Positions 16,160 through 23,084 of a DNA stretch of 36,521 nt are shown here, in pieces. Below the pieces are notes generated by a model, which did not search any database, was not told the DNA's origin, and worked only from the letters and a program-made list of their open reading frames with translations. A program made the translations under genes and the position numbers. Origin of the DNA: a virus; the IMG/VR virus record IMGVR_UViG_3300010354_000246, positions 1 through 36,521 of that record; one strand, written 5' to 3'. How positions within the stretch are numbered: the first letter of the stretch is position 1; each line of letters starts with the position of its first letter.

Positions 16160-18186
16160 TAGCGAACGGGGCACGCCCCGCTTGCACAATCAGAACCGGC
16201 GTCGATTTCGAAGTCTTCTTCGCCAGTTTCACCGGCCCCCGAGGCTCCAGTCGCCCTTTCCAGAGGCAACAACGTGCCTGCGTAAGCCCTGTAAGTTTCT
16301 TCAGTGACAACCTCTTGGGGCATATAAAGGTAGCCGAGGTCCTTGGCGGTCTTGGTGGGGTCAGTCCGGTACAGGAAGCTGACGCCGACGTAGTTATCCC
16401 AGTTCTTATGCAGCCACTCTGCCGAAGCAGCCGCCTCTTCCGGGCTGTAGCTGATGGTAACCGAGCAATTATGGTCCACGTAGTTGTCCATCAACAGCTT
16501 GTAGCGGTCCAACTGGGCGACGGCCGGCTCCAGATTCACGAACTTGCCATCGACTTCGTCGAACTTGACGTTCTCATAGGCGACAGGGAACGTGACCAGA
16601 ACGGCATCCGGGCTGGACGGGTCCTGAAACACGCGATAGTTCGCGGCGATCAGCTTCTCGACATAGGGATCATGCTTCGAGAAACGGACATTATTAAAGA
16701 TGAACTTGCCCAGCGGCTTATGCACACCTTCGGTTGTGTCCATGATCTTGGACAGGGTGCCCGACGGCTTGACCGTAGTAACCGCCTTGGGGCGGGGGAG
16801 GCCCAGTTCGTCAGCCATTTCGAACGCCGCGCCACGTGCAGCATCCCGCAGGTTCATCCAAGCCAGCGCATCGTCGGCCCGATCCCACTCGGCCACGCCC
16901 GTCACGCCCACGCCGCACAGACGCAGGAACTCGTTGTTCTCGTGCCAAGCCCGCTGAAGCACGCCGTCCACCAGATTGACGCAGGTCTGGCGGTAGTTGG
17001 CGCGAGCCAGAAGCTGCACGGTACGCCACAGCTTACGGATGTTCTTGCCGTTGAAGTGGCTCAAATTAATTTCGACAAGGTTACAAAAGCCCTTGTTGGG
17101 CAGCAAGATCTCGGCGCAGGGATTCACGCCCGAAATCCACGGGGCACGGCGCTTGCCTTCCACCATGTTGATGAAGCCCGGCTCAGAACCGCCAGCTTCC
17201 TGCATCAAGTCGAACAGGTGGGTGATGTCGGCCTGAGTGGGGCGCGACTTGAACATCACCGAGTTGTTGGACTGCTGCCGGTGGAAGTTGTTGTGGACCC
17301 AGAAGTCCTTCTTTGCCTTAGCAAACTCCACCCACTCTGGATCGCCATGAGGTACCAGTGCGATCTCAGCCGACCGACGTGAGGAGAGAGTCGTGCCGAG
17401 GTGATTGAGGACATCCAAGATGTCGATACGAGATAGCAATTGTCCTGCGCGCTTATTAAGGATTTGCGCGATCCGTTCCAGGGCCGGCGCAAAAGTCTCG
17501 TCGCCACTCGAAATCCAGCCGTACCCGGCAAGGCGCTCGCCGGCCGGACGAATCTGGCTGAAGTCAAGTCGAAGCACATCAGCCTTCCGCTTGCCCGCCA
17601 GCACCTTACCCACCGACTTGGCCCAAGCTTCGGCGCTGTCACCAATACCAATGGTCCATACACTCTTGCCGTGTTCCTGTGTATACGTCTCGACATTGGT
17701 CTCGCGGCCCTTCTTCTGCTCCAGCTTGTCACGCTGGCTCCGAATAAGTTCGATTTCCATAGGCGCCGTGAAGCCGTTCAGCGTACCAACGACAGGCTCG
17801 AAGCCCACGCCGCAGCCCTGAAGCAGCAGCCAGAAGGCATCGACGACGTCGTGGACGGTCTCGACCTTCGTGAAGGCGCAGTTGAACATGGAGGCTTCGC
17901 GCTTCTTGGCGACGGCCGTGCCACCCAGCCACAGCGTGCGACCAGAGACCGAAGCCGAGCGGTTCAGCAGGACTTCGCGCAGTTCCTCCAGTTCGTTCTC
18001 CTGTGCGGAGGTCAGCGGCTTGTCACCGAGGGCACGCTGCCACAGCCAACGCTGATGGCTAACAACTCGCCCCACAATGTCTTCCCAAGACTCGAAACCA
18101 CCAGCCGGCAGCGGCCGGGCATAGGTACGACGAATGATAGTTGCGGCACGCGCAGAAGGCGTACGCATTTCAGGCGAATTGCGCAT
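16159..18186 (-). CDS. nrdJ: Adenosylcobalamin-dependent (class II) ribonucleotide reductase
   Basis: It reduces ribonucleoside triphosphates or diphosphates to deoxy forms for phage DNA synthesis and needs vitamin B12 but not oxygen. The 675-aa length fits the monomeric RTPR type. Visible active-site features are C103, the thiyl-radical Cys C357 in NPCAE with E359, C368 eleven residues further (the same spacing as C408/C419 in the Lactobacillus enzyme), and a C-terminal swinging pair CASGAC. It has AGGAG 6 bases before its ATG and an extended -10 promoter upstream. Together with thyX it forms a nucleotide-supply operon independent of host NrdAB and ThyA. The host must have or import cobalamin. 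Confidence 0.94.
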   Translation of the reverse strand: MRNSPEMRTPSARAATIIRRTYARPLPAGGFESWEDIVGRVVSHQRWLWQRALGDKPLTSAQENELEELREVLLNRSASVSGRTLWLGGTAVAKKREASMFNCAFTKVETVHDVVDAFWLLLQGCGVGFEPVVGTLNGFTAPMEIELIRSQRDKLEQKKGRETNVETYTQEHGKSVWTIGIGDSAEAWAKSVGKVLAGKRKADVLRLDFSQIRPAGERLAGYGWISSGDETFAPALERIAQILNKRAGQLLSRIDILDVLNHLGTTLSSRRSAEIALVPHGDPEWVEFAKAKKDFWVHNNFHRQQSNNSVMFKSRPTQADITHLFDLMQEAGGSEPGFINMVEGKRRAPWISGVNPCAEILLPNKGFCNLVEINLSHFNGKNIRKLWRTVQLLARANYRQTCVNLVDGVLQRAWHENNEFLRLCGVGVTGVAEWDRADDALAWMNLRDAARGAAFEMADELGLPRPKAVTTVKPSGTLSKIMDTTEGVHKPLGKFIFNNVRFSKHDPYVEKLIAANYRVFQDPSSPDAVLVTFPVAYENVKFDEVDGKFVNLEPAVAQLDRYKLLMDNYVDHNCSVTISYSPEEAAASAEWLHKNWDNYVGVSFLYRTDPTKTAKDLGYLYMPQEVVTEETYRAYAGTLLPLERATGASGAGETGEEDFEIDAGSDCASGACPVR

Positions 18187-18215
18187 AATAGCTCCTAGTG
18201 GGGTGAAGGACGTTA

Positions 18216-18224
18216 ACTATACCA
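18216..18224 (-). promoter_or_regulatory. Extended -10 promoter candidate before nrdJ
   Basis: Minus strand TGGTATAGT (-10 TATAGT with a TGn extension) lies about 30 bases before the nrdJ start. The sequence 17 bases upstream is a poor -35 (TAGCAA), as expected for an extended -10 promoter. Confidence 0.45.
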
Positions 18225-18241
18225 AAGGTGCGCCGAAATTG

Positions 18242-18412
18242 CTAGTCCTTGCTCCCCGGACAAACAACCTCAGCGGCACTAAGAAGTTCGGCCCGGCGCT
18301 TCGAATTGACCCTTAGCTCGCCAGCTAGGAGCCTCAACGTGAACGCCGTGCCCTCGGGGGTGTAGCCCTTCTTGCGGAGGAGCGCAAGCAGGTTCTCGAT
18401 AGATTCAGCCAT
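18242..18412 (-). CDS. Small hypothetical protein between thyX and nrdJ (56 aa)
   Basis: The ATG at 18410-18412 overlaps the thyX stop by 8 bases. The protein MAESIENLLALLRKKGYTPE, then GTAFTLRLLAGELRVNSKRR, has helical, basic segments and one Cys near the end (EVVCPGSKD). No family was recognised. Overlap with thyX and the open frame to TAG at 18242 support its being real. Confidence 0.6.
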   Translation of the reverse strand: MAESIENLLALLRKKGYTPEGTAFTLRLLAGELRVNSKRRAELLSAAEVVCPGSKD

Positions 18413-19040
18413 CGGTCAGCGCCTTCCACGAATACGGAAACAGTTCCGCCATCTTAGGCCCAATCCTATAAACAATAGCCCGGGTTTCGCGCTGGGCGTC
18501 CGGCTTGACCCGCAAACCCCACACCCGGCTCCAACCCAACAGGGAACCAGTCCAGTGCCACTCCGTGTACATGTTCTGAGGCAGGATCATGCGGGCCTGT
18601 TCAGCGCAGCAGCCTTCCTGCACCATGCGCTTATAGTCCCATACCAAACAGCGTGCTGCCAGCTCAACCCGGTCAGTAATGCCGTACTGATCCACCCAGG
18701 CTTCGTTGGTGCTGCCCTGCTTGATGTCGTCGGAGCCCATGCGCCACTCGTGCGGCCAGTACAGTTCGGGCGTATCCTTGACGTAGCGGCGACTGATCTC
18801 GCTCCACACAAAGCCCACCTGATGCTTGGCCAGTTGCCGGGCCACGAAGATCGGCGCCTTAAAGTGGAAGCTCACATGCGGGTGGGCGAACGGAAGTTCG
18901 TGCTTGTGACGAGCCAGATAGTTCAGAAGACGCGCGTCCTTGTCGGGACGGAACTCCGAGATCCGCTTACCGAACGACACGCGGGCCGCGTTGACAACCG
19001 TCAGGTCGTCCCCGTAGTGGCCCAAATAGGTCACTTCCAC
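18405..19040 (-). CDS. thyX: Flavin-dependent thymidylate synthase
   Basis: It makes dTMP from dUMP using FAD, NADPH and methylene-tetrahydrofolate. The family signature RHRx7-8S appears here as K72-H73-Q74 with S83, followed by RRY (84-86). Downstream EQARMILPQNMYTEWHWTGS matches the conserved ExxRxxLPxxxYT substrate-binding segment. The Arg-to-Lys and Arg-to-Gln changes in the signature are unusual but resemble other phage ThyX proteins. The GTG at 19038-19040 was chosen because GAGGAG sits 8-10 bases upstream and the product then starts at the conserved beta strand. A GTG 42 bases earlier has no ribosome site. A strong promoter sits directly upstream. Confidence 0.93.
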   Translation of the reverse strand: MEVTYLGHYGDDLTVVNAARVSFGKRISEFRPDKDARLLNYLARHKHELPFAHPHVSFHFKAPIFVARQLAKHQVGFVWSEISRRYVKDTPELYWPHEWRMGSDDIKQGSTNEAWVDQYGITDRVELAARCLVWDYKRMVQEGCCAEQARMILPQNMYTEWHWTGSLLGWSRVWGLRVKPDAQRETRAIVYRIGPKMAELFPYSWKALTDG

Positions 19041-19069
19041 CGATAGCTCTCCTCGTTGATGGGAGAGCC

Positions 19070-19098
19070 AATCTAGTGCCACACCGGCAGTCTGTCAA
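19070..19098 (-). promoter_or_regulatory. Leftward sigma-70 promoter for thyX-nrdJ
   Basis: Minus strand TTGACA (19093-19098, perfect -35), 17 bases, TAGATT (19070-19075). The start near 19063 leaves a short leader with GAGGAG before the thyX GTG. Confidence 0.8.
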
Positions 19099-19494
19099 GG
19101 AAAGGGGCAGACCCTCACGCTTTAGGTCCGCGACGTACTGGCATCGCGACGGCCGAGCATTCCCAACCGTATCCAGATCGTTGACCCCGCCAGCTATACT
19201 AGCGAGGGTGCCGCCGCCTATGCCACAAAGGCGAGGGCGACGGCGTTGGGCTGGTATCCCAGTGGTAGGACCATCCCAGAAGAAAACCAACCCGTACTCC
19301 TTGCGGCGCAGAGGGGTTGGCCAAATTAGAAAGGTGGGCGGGCCCGCCGTCAGTTAGGCTGCGACCCGCCCAAAGCAGAGTCTCCTCTGCACAGACACGC
19401 ACACCTTCGGCTATACATGCCTGCACGAACACACAACCAAAGCAATACAGTCTACTAAAGTGCGTCAGCAATAGCGAAGCGGCTGACAAGGAGG
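19099..19494 (-). other. Non-coding, hairpin-rich leader between two leftward promoters
   Basis: No convincing gene is seen in about 400 bases. Read leftward it contains GTCAGC/GCTGAC arms near 19467-19488. It also has GCAGAG-GAGA-CTCTGC, a 6-bp stem with a GNRA-type loop (19375-19390), and an exact 8-bp pair TGGGCGGG/CCCGCCCA (19335-19342 with 19065-type spacing on the same arm at 19365-19372). A GGGTTGG/CCAGCCC pairing lies near 19255-19315. A TTG frame behind AAGGAG near 19290 exists but runs into thyX and has odd composition. It is best read as a structured 5' leader or small RNA made from the 19495 promoter. Confidence 0.4.
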
Positions 19495-19523
19495 AATATA
19501 GCGCAGCCACCCCCATTTGTCAA
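19495..19523 (-). promoter_or_regulatory. Strong leftward sigma-70 promoter
   Basis: Minus strand TTGACA (19518-19523), 17 bases, TATATT (19495-19500): a perfect -35 and a 5-of-6 -10. Transcription would enter the structured leader and then thyX. Confidence 0.8.
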
Positions 19524-19577
19524 GTGCGCTACGCGAGGGACCCGCCGGGAACAGAGGGTGTGGCAAAAATACCACAG

Positions 19578-19606
19578 TTGCATTCCCACTAGAAATAACA
19601 TACTAT
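19578..19606 (+). promoter_or_regulatory. Rightward promoter candidate facing the fold-back element
   Basis: TTGCAT (19578-19583), 17 bases, TACTAT (19601-19606). There is no convincing gene downstream on this strand for a kilobase, so it would make a non-coding transcript through the 19643-19856 hairpins and antisense to the 3' end of the HNH gene. Confidence 0.5.
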
Positions 19607-19642
19607 GTAGTCTACCCTGCCAGAAGAACACCTAAAATCCAG

Positions 19643-19708
19643 TAGCTGCCGGAGTGAGGAAGTGGAGAGAGTTTCCTGGCGCAACCCTCCCCTCTCCGGC
19701 GACAGCTA
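19643..19708. repeat. Hairpin with TAGCTG/CAGCTA and CCGGAG/CTCCGG arms
   Basis: TAGCTGCCGGAG (19643-19654) pairs with CTCCGG-cga-CAGCTA (19694-19708), leaving a 3-base bulge. The loop contains another GTGAGGAAGTG copy. Its right arm touches the left box of the adjacent fold-back element. Confidence 0.55.
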
Positions 19709-19856
19709 AGTCATTGATATCATTGGATTTGGTGAGGAAGTGAGCGAGTGAACGACGCGTCCGAACCTTTTCTATATATTTCTTCTTTCCTTAAAGAAGA
19801 AGTGGTCGCTCACCATTCTCTCCCGCTCACTTTGTCAGCAAAATCAGTAACTTAGC
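19705..19856. repeat. Fold-back repeat element, copy 1
   Basis: The element is about 152 bases long. Its left box GCTAAGTCATTGATATCATT (19705-19724) pairs with the right-end segment ATCAGTAACTTAGC (ending 19856). Six bases inside the left box is GGTGAGGAAGTGAGC, whose GTGAGCGA pairs with TCGCTCAC. The tip CTTCTTT-CCTT-AAAGAAG forms a small hairpin next to an A+T-rich CTATATA tract. It corresponds part for part to copy 2 at 24210-24356. It does not code for protein. It could be an RNA structure, a replication-origin-like DNA element, or a small mobile inverted-repeat element. Confidence 0.75.
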
Positions 19857-19904
19857 TATTTAGACCCTCACCAACTCTTCACCGTGCCCTCACTGTCAGG
19901 GCCC

Positions 19905-20510
19905 TTACGGGCGGCCCAGCTTTTTTGCCGCGGCGCGTTTCCGTTGATATTCGCGCCAATACGCTTTTTTAGCTTCATGCCGTTCCGAGCGTACTACCGC
20001 CGCAACACAGCCCGGCGCGGGTTCTCCCAACGCAGCTAAAGCTTCTCGCTCGCCATTGAAAAAGCCTTGCCAAAACTGCGCTGCCTTTAAAATCTCCTCT
20101 TTCGTGGCATCGCTTTTTAGCTTATTGGCTCTATTTGAGATGACTATAACGTTGCCTGGCACGTAACCCAGGTTGTTATCAACTCTGTCAATGCTGGGTA
20201 CAGCTTCTATGTTAGTGACGGGCCAGCCATAATCCAGAGTAATTCCCAGAACAGGGCATTTGTCTGGTAACTGCAAATCCTTCAGTTTTAAATTAAAGTC
20301 CTTTTGCCGCTGTTTGGCATTTGCCGCTACCCTCTCTAACTTTGCTTTGAAGAAGCAAGCTTTTTCTTCTCGCGTATAAAAATTGGCAGTATTGTTTTCG
20401 CTGGGCAATTTTTTAGCCGGAACATTTGCCCGACTCTCTGCATAGCGTTTTCTCTGGTACTCTCGATAGTAAGCGCGCCGATCTCGCTTTACGGCAGGGG
20501 TTTCTTCCAT
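19905..20510 (-). CDS. HNH-like endonuclease (201 aa)
   Basis: It shares with the 142-aa protein the block PSIDRVDNNLGYVPGNVIVI followed by SNRANKLKSDATKEEI; here the Asp-Arg-Val-Asp element and DKCPVLGITLDYG are clear. The N-terminus YYREYQRKRYAESR is repeated near the C-terminus as YWREYQRKRAAAKK, so a basic DNA-binding helix appears at both ends. The ATG at 20508-20510 follows the -10 box by only about 6 bases with no ribosome site, so the mRNA may be leaderless. An in-frame GTG sits just upstream. It is likely a free-standing homing endonuclease at the divergence point of the genome. Confidence 0.75.
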   Translation of the reverse strand: MEETPAVKRDRRAYYREYQRKRYAESRANVPAKKLPSENNTANFYTREEKACFFKAKLERVAANAKQRQKDFNLKLKDLQLPDKCPVLGITLDYGWPVTNIEAVPSIDRVDNNLGYVPGNVIVISNRANKLKSDATKEEILKAAQFWQGFFNGEREALAALGEPAPGCVAAVVRSERHEAKKAYWREYQRKRAAAKKLGRP

Positions 20511-20516
20511 CACTTA

Positions 20517-20545
20517 AATGTATCACACCTCACTCTCACATTCAA
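20517..20545 (-). promoter_or_regulatory. Leftward promoter for the 201-aa HNH-like gene
   Basis: Minus strand TTGAAT (20540-20545), 17 bases, TACATT (20517-20522). The predicted start coincides with the gene's ATG, implying a leaderless message. Confidence 0.6.
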
Positions 20546-20598
20546 GATATATTTGCGAGGGGGTAGGGGACGTTACGAATGCGAAATGAGTTATGTGC

Positions 20599-20627
20599 TT
20601 GACGGCTGGGTGGCGCCCCGCTATAGT
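20599..20627 (+). promoter_or_regulatory. Rightward early promoter
   Basis: TTGACG (20599-20604), 17 bases, TATAGT (20622-20627), each one base from consensus. An AGGAGG site and a small gene follow at once. It is the best candidate for the first rightward early promoter. Confidence 0.8.
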
Positions 20628-20650
20628 TAGTCCAGCTTTAGGAGGATGTG

Positions 20651-20803
20651 ATGGCGATTCCGCTAAGGGTGGTTCAGTATTATAGGCTGGACGAGCAGGA
20701 TGAGCGGGTTTATACGGGGTATGAGCTTCAGGTGAAGACGCCTGTTGGGTGGGTGGCTGTGCCTGTTGTCGCTGTTGAGGAAGGAGAGCAGGAGCCTGAC
20801 TAG
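20651..20803 (+). CDS. Small early protein (50 aa)
   Basis: The ATG at 20651 follows AGGAGG and a near-consensus promoter. The peptide MAIPLRVVQYYRLDEQDERV, then TGYELQVKTPVGWVAVPVVA, is beta-rich and ends acidic (EEGEQEPD). No family was recognised. First genes behind strong early promoters often encode small host-takeover proteins; that is inference only. Confidence 0.65.
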   Translation: MAIPLRVVQYYRLDEQDERVYTGYELQVKTPVGWVAVPVVAVEEGEQEPD

Positions 20804-21558
20804 GGGATTGTGGCAAAATAAAGGCAAAGTCTAAAAAATTGCGCGATTGTGGTAGGGGTATGCTGACACAACGCACAACCGGGCCACATTTTCCAGCCTC
20901 CCTGTGGCCTACCCTCTACAAAATACAGTATGCCGTATACGATGGGCTTTCGTAACGGGGCGCTGGCGTTGCGGCTGGGGAACGTTCCGCTCCAGGTCCG
21001 TATACAATAGGCGTTATACCTTGCCCGCCCGGAACGTGCTGACGCCGGAACGCGCCGGGGGCATATCGTTATGTTTTTCTAACGAGTCGGTTTCGTTCTG
21101 ATCCGGGATGCGAATGTTACGGATGCGGAAAACCCCTTGACAGGAATTTCTACCTGGCGGCTGGGGGATTTTGCGGCACACAAGATGTAGTATGTGAGGG
21201 TTTCCGGTAGACACAATAGCTAGCCGTAATTCTTTCGGCCTTCCCAATACTCGAAAGGAATTCCTACGGTCCTCGCTCGCCCCGCATCCCGCACCCGATA
21301 GGACCGGTTCGGACCTATTCCCTCCCGCGTAAGAATAGCTCGCGCGCGCACGTAAGCCCCGCGCCCCGTGCATAGCAGCCATGCGAAATCAGCACTAACA
21401 CCCGCCCCGGAACCCGGGATACCTATTGGCCATCGGCGAACGGGAAGCGAAACCCGCCGCCGCTAGGGACCCGCTCCCGCCGCTCTTTAAAACTGTGAAT
21501 CGTGGAGCCTTCCCTTGCGCGGCCCGACAATCCGCGCTGGTAGATGAAGGTGGTGGTA
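20804..21558 (+). other. Non-coding stretch, no gene seen
   Basis: No frame has both a ribosome site and protein-like composition. The stretch contains small inverted repeats. One is TCGTTA/TAACGA near 21066-21086. Another is a bulged CCGTA...TACGG stem with TCTTTCG/CGAAAGGA inside (about 21223-21270). An isolated TTGACA at 21136 has no matching -10. It is followed by the hairpin cluster at 21559. Confidence 0.45.
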
Positions 21559-21804
21559 GTGGGGGACCTATCGAGAGAACCCCACAGAACATGGACTGGT
21601 CGCCTAGTAGGTCCGGGCCTGTAGATAAGACAGGCATTGTGTTAGCCTTGCACGCTAACATGGTGGTGCCGAACACGGATAACGCTAGGCGAGACAAGGC
21701 GGGAACGAACCCGCGCCCATGTAACAAACGTATGCGCTGATGCCCGGCGCATGGCTTAGAAATAGGGCACTGCTATTCCGGTTTCCCCATGGAAAGCCAT
21801 GGGG
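21559..21804 (+). ncRNA. Candidate structured RNA (cluster of nested hairpins)
   Basis: A run of stems covers about 245 bases. GTGGGG/CCCCAC spans 21559-21585. A closing stem TCGCCTAG/CTAGGCGA (21600-21607 with 21685-21692) encloses GTCCG/CGGAT, GCCTGT/ACAGGC (21617-21635, 7-base loop) and TGTTAGC/GCTAACA (21640-21660, 7-base loop). GCGGG/CCCGC (about 21700), ATGCGC/GCGCAT (21732-21752) and CCCCATGG/CCATGGGG (21785-21804) follow. The nested multi-branch layout is more than expected by chance and no credible gene overlaps it. Strand cannot be decided from symmetry; plus is assumed from the flanking genes. Confidence 0.5.
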
Positions 21805-21830
21805 TTTCCGAAATTGCAGCACATTAGAAA

Positions 21831-21856
21831 CAACCCCTCGCATAAGGTTCTGCCCT
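21831..21856 (+). promoter_or_regulatory. Shared early-gene leader, copy A
   Basis: CAACCCCTCGCATAAGG, then TTCTGCCCT immediately before ATGTCC. AAGG acts as the ribosome site 9 bases from the ATG. It matches copies B, C and D before three other early genes. Confidence 0.7.
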
Positions 21857-22048
21857 ATGTCCCTAACTGAAGCCCGCCGCGTTGCGGACAACCCCGCCGC
21901 GATATCTTCCGCTTCCGTCCGGTGGCTTAAAACCGTATCCAATACCCTCGCGCGAAGCGATGCGCTGGAAGATTCCGCGCGTAGGCTTGCCCTATCTTCT
22001 GAATTGGTCACGCGCATATGGCATGACATGCCGCAATCCAACGCCTAA
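21857..22048 (+). CDS. Small early protein (63 aa)
   Basis: The start is set by the conserved leader ending CCCTATGTCC. The protein MSLTEARRVADNPAAISSAS is helical with alternating charged and Ala/Leu positions and contains VTRIWHDMPQSNA at its end. No family was recognised. It shares leader and MSL start with the 99-aa gene at 23085. Confidence 0.65.
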   Translation: MSLTEARRVADNPAAISSASVRWLKTVSNTLARSDALEDSARRLALSSELVTRIWHDMPQSNA

Positions 22049-22059
22049 CATTCCGGCTT

Positions 22060-22099
22060 CCGGGTGGGTTGCCACCCGGTTTCCCGAGTGCTAGCACTC
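22060..22099 (+). other. Two adjacent hairpins between early genes
   Basis: CCGGGTGG-GTTG-CCACCCGG (22060-22079) is followed by the perfect palindrome CGAGTGCTAGCACTCG (22084-22099). No T-tract follows, so this may be an RNA-processing or stability element rather than a terminator. Confidence 0.55.
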
Positions 22100-22105
22100 G
22101 ACTCG

Positions 22106-22130
22106 CAACCATAGCATAAGGCTCTGCCCT
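22106..22130 (+). promoter_or_regulatory. Shared early-gene leader, copy B
   Basis: CAACCATAGCATAAGG, then CTCTGCCCT directly before ATGTCC of the GP88-like gene; near-identical to copy A. Confidence 0.7.
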
Positions 22131-22811
22131 ATGTCCCACATGATGACGGCCAAGGCTGCCGCCGATATCGCCGGCTCGCTAGGCTTCCCATCCAAGATGC
22201 CCGGAACCGCGTATGGCCTGCCTGCGCAAGCTTGCATCACGGGTGCCAAGCTTCACGCCGTGCCGGATACCGTGTGCAGCGATTGCTACGCGCTCAAGGC
22301 CAACTATCAATATCCTTCCGTGAAAAAGGCGCAGGCAACCCGCCTTGCCGCAATCGAACATCCGCGTTGGGTACCGGCCATGGTGTCAATGCTGCGCAAG
22401 GCGCATGGCCTAGACGGGGGCAAGGTGCATTCCAGCATCACCGATCCGGGCTGGCATCGCTGGCATGACGCGGGCGACGTGCAAGGGCAAGCGCACATTG
22501 CCGCCATCTGCGAAGTGGCCCGGCAAACCCCCGAAATCCAACATTGGATTCCGTCTAAGGAATTGCGCATGTGGCTTGTCTACGTGGCCACGGGCGGCAT
22601 CATCCCCGATAACCTGACAGTGCGCATGTCGGGCTATAGCATTGACGAGGCGCCGACCGACAAGTGGCCTCTCACGTCTAGCGTCTATGACAAGGCGCCT
22701 CCGCGTGCTGGCGCCCATGTGTGCCCTGCCTACACGCAAGGCGGCAAGTGTGGTCCGTGCCGCGCCTGTTGGTCCCATGAGGTCGCCGAGGTCGCCTATC
22801 CTCGCCACTAA
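22131..22811 (+). CDS. GP88-family phage protein (226 aa)
   Basis: The sequence GFPSKMPGTAYGLPAQACIT, then VPDTVCSDCYALKANYQYPS, PRWVPAMV, HRWHDAGDVQG and a Cys-rich end CPAYTQGGKCGPCRACWS matches the gene product 88 family of phages, described first in mycobacteriophages. Eight Cys (C35, C49, C52, C127, C198, C207, C210, C213) with CxxC and CxxCxxC patterns suggest a metal or Fe-S site, and His109/His112 could contribute. The enzymatic role is unknown. It is the largest early gene here and carries the shared leader. The family call is by pattern recognition. Confidence 0.8.
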   Translation: MSHMMTAKAAADIAGSLGFPSKMPGTAYGLPAQACITGAKLHAVPDTVCSDCYALKANYQYPSVKKAQATRLAAIEHPRWVPAMVSMLRKAHGLDGGKVHSSITDPGWHRWHDAGDVQGQAHIAAICEVARQTPEIQHWIPSKELRMWLVYVATGGIIPDNLTVRMSGYSIDEAPTDKWPLTSSVYDKAPPRAGAHVCPAYTQGGKCGPCRACWSHEVAEVAYPRH

Positions 22812-22814
22812 CCT

Positions 22815-22843
22815 GCAACCCCTAGCATAGAGGAACCTTCCCT
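22815..22843 (+). promoter_or_regulatory. Shared early-gene leader, copy C (diverged)
   Basis: CAACCCCTAGCATAGAGG, then AACCTTCCCT before ATGTCC. The AAGG is replaced by GAGG and the spacing shifts by two bases, keeping a ribosome site. Confidence 0.65.
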
Positions 22844-23047
22844 ATGTCCATCGCTGGCCGAATTGTCGGGTGCGCCCATGGCGGCGTGTGGTATGAACCG
22901 CCCGGATACTATTGCGATTTCGCAATCGGTTCCGCGCGCCGGTCATGGTTCGCCACGCGCGAAGCCGCCGAGGCATACCGCGACGAACAGCGCATTGCGC
23001 TTTCTTCACAAATCCGTAACTTGCAACTGCAACTGGAAGCCGTCTAG
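22844..23047 (+). CDS. Small early protein (67 aa)
   Basis: MSIAGRIVGCAHGGVWYEPP, then GYYCDFAIGSARRSWFATRE, is a small beta-rich N-terminal part followed by a helix (AAEAYRDEQRIALSSQIRNL). The layout suggests a compact domain with two Cys. No family was recognised. The start is fixed by the shared leader. Confidence 0.6.
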   Translation: MSIAGRIVGCAHGGVWYEPPGYYCDFAIGSARRSWFATREAAEAYRDEQRIALSSQIRNLQLQLEAV

Positions 23048-23056
23048 GCTCCGCTC

Positions 23057-23084
23057 GCAACCTCTCAGCATAAGGTTTCGCCCT
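23057..23084 (+). promoter_or_regulatory. Shared early-gene leader, copy D
   Basis: CAACCTCTCAGCATAAGG, then TTTCGCCCT before ATGTCC of the 99-aa gene. Confidence 0.7.

Noticed and set aside
18967-19290. Minus-strand TTG frame behind AAGGAG
   Set aside because: It would run through the thyX promoter and into thyX in another frame, with Arg/Pro-rich unnatural composition.
21617-21635. tRNA anticodon arm in GCCTGT-7-ACAGGC
   Set aside because: The loop lacks T33 in the plus orientation and no D or T arm fits around it. Treated as part of the structured cluster.
21426-21740. Plus-strand frame (104 aa) over the hairpin cluster
   Set aside because: No ribosome site, random-like composition, and it is fully covered by nested inverted repeats.
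21699-21790. tRNA on the minus strand (GCGGGTTCG-like T arm, Asn-like anticodon loop TTGTTAC)
   Set aside because: The T loop is one base short, the variable region is too short, an anticodon-stem pair is mismatched and the acceptor ends do not pair. At most it is a decayed tRNA.
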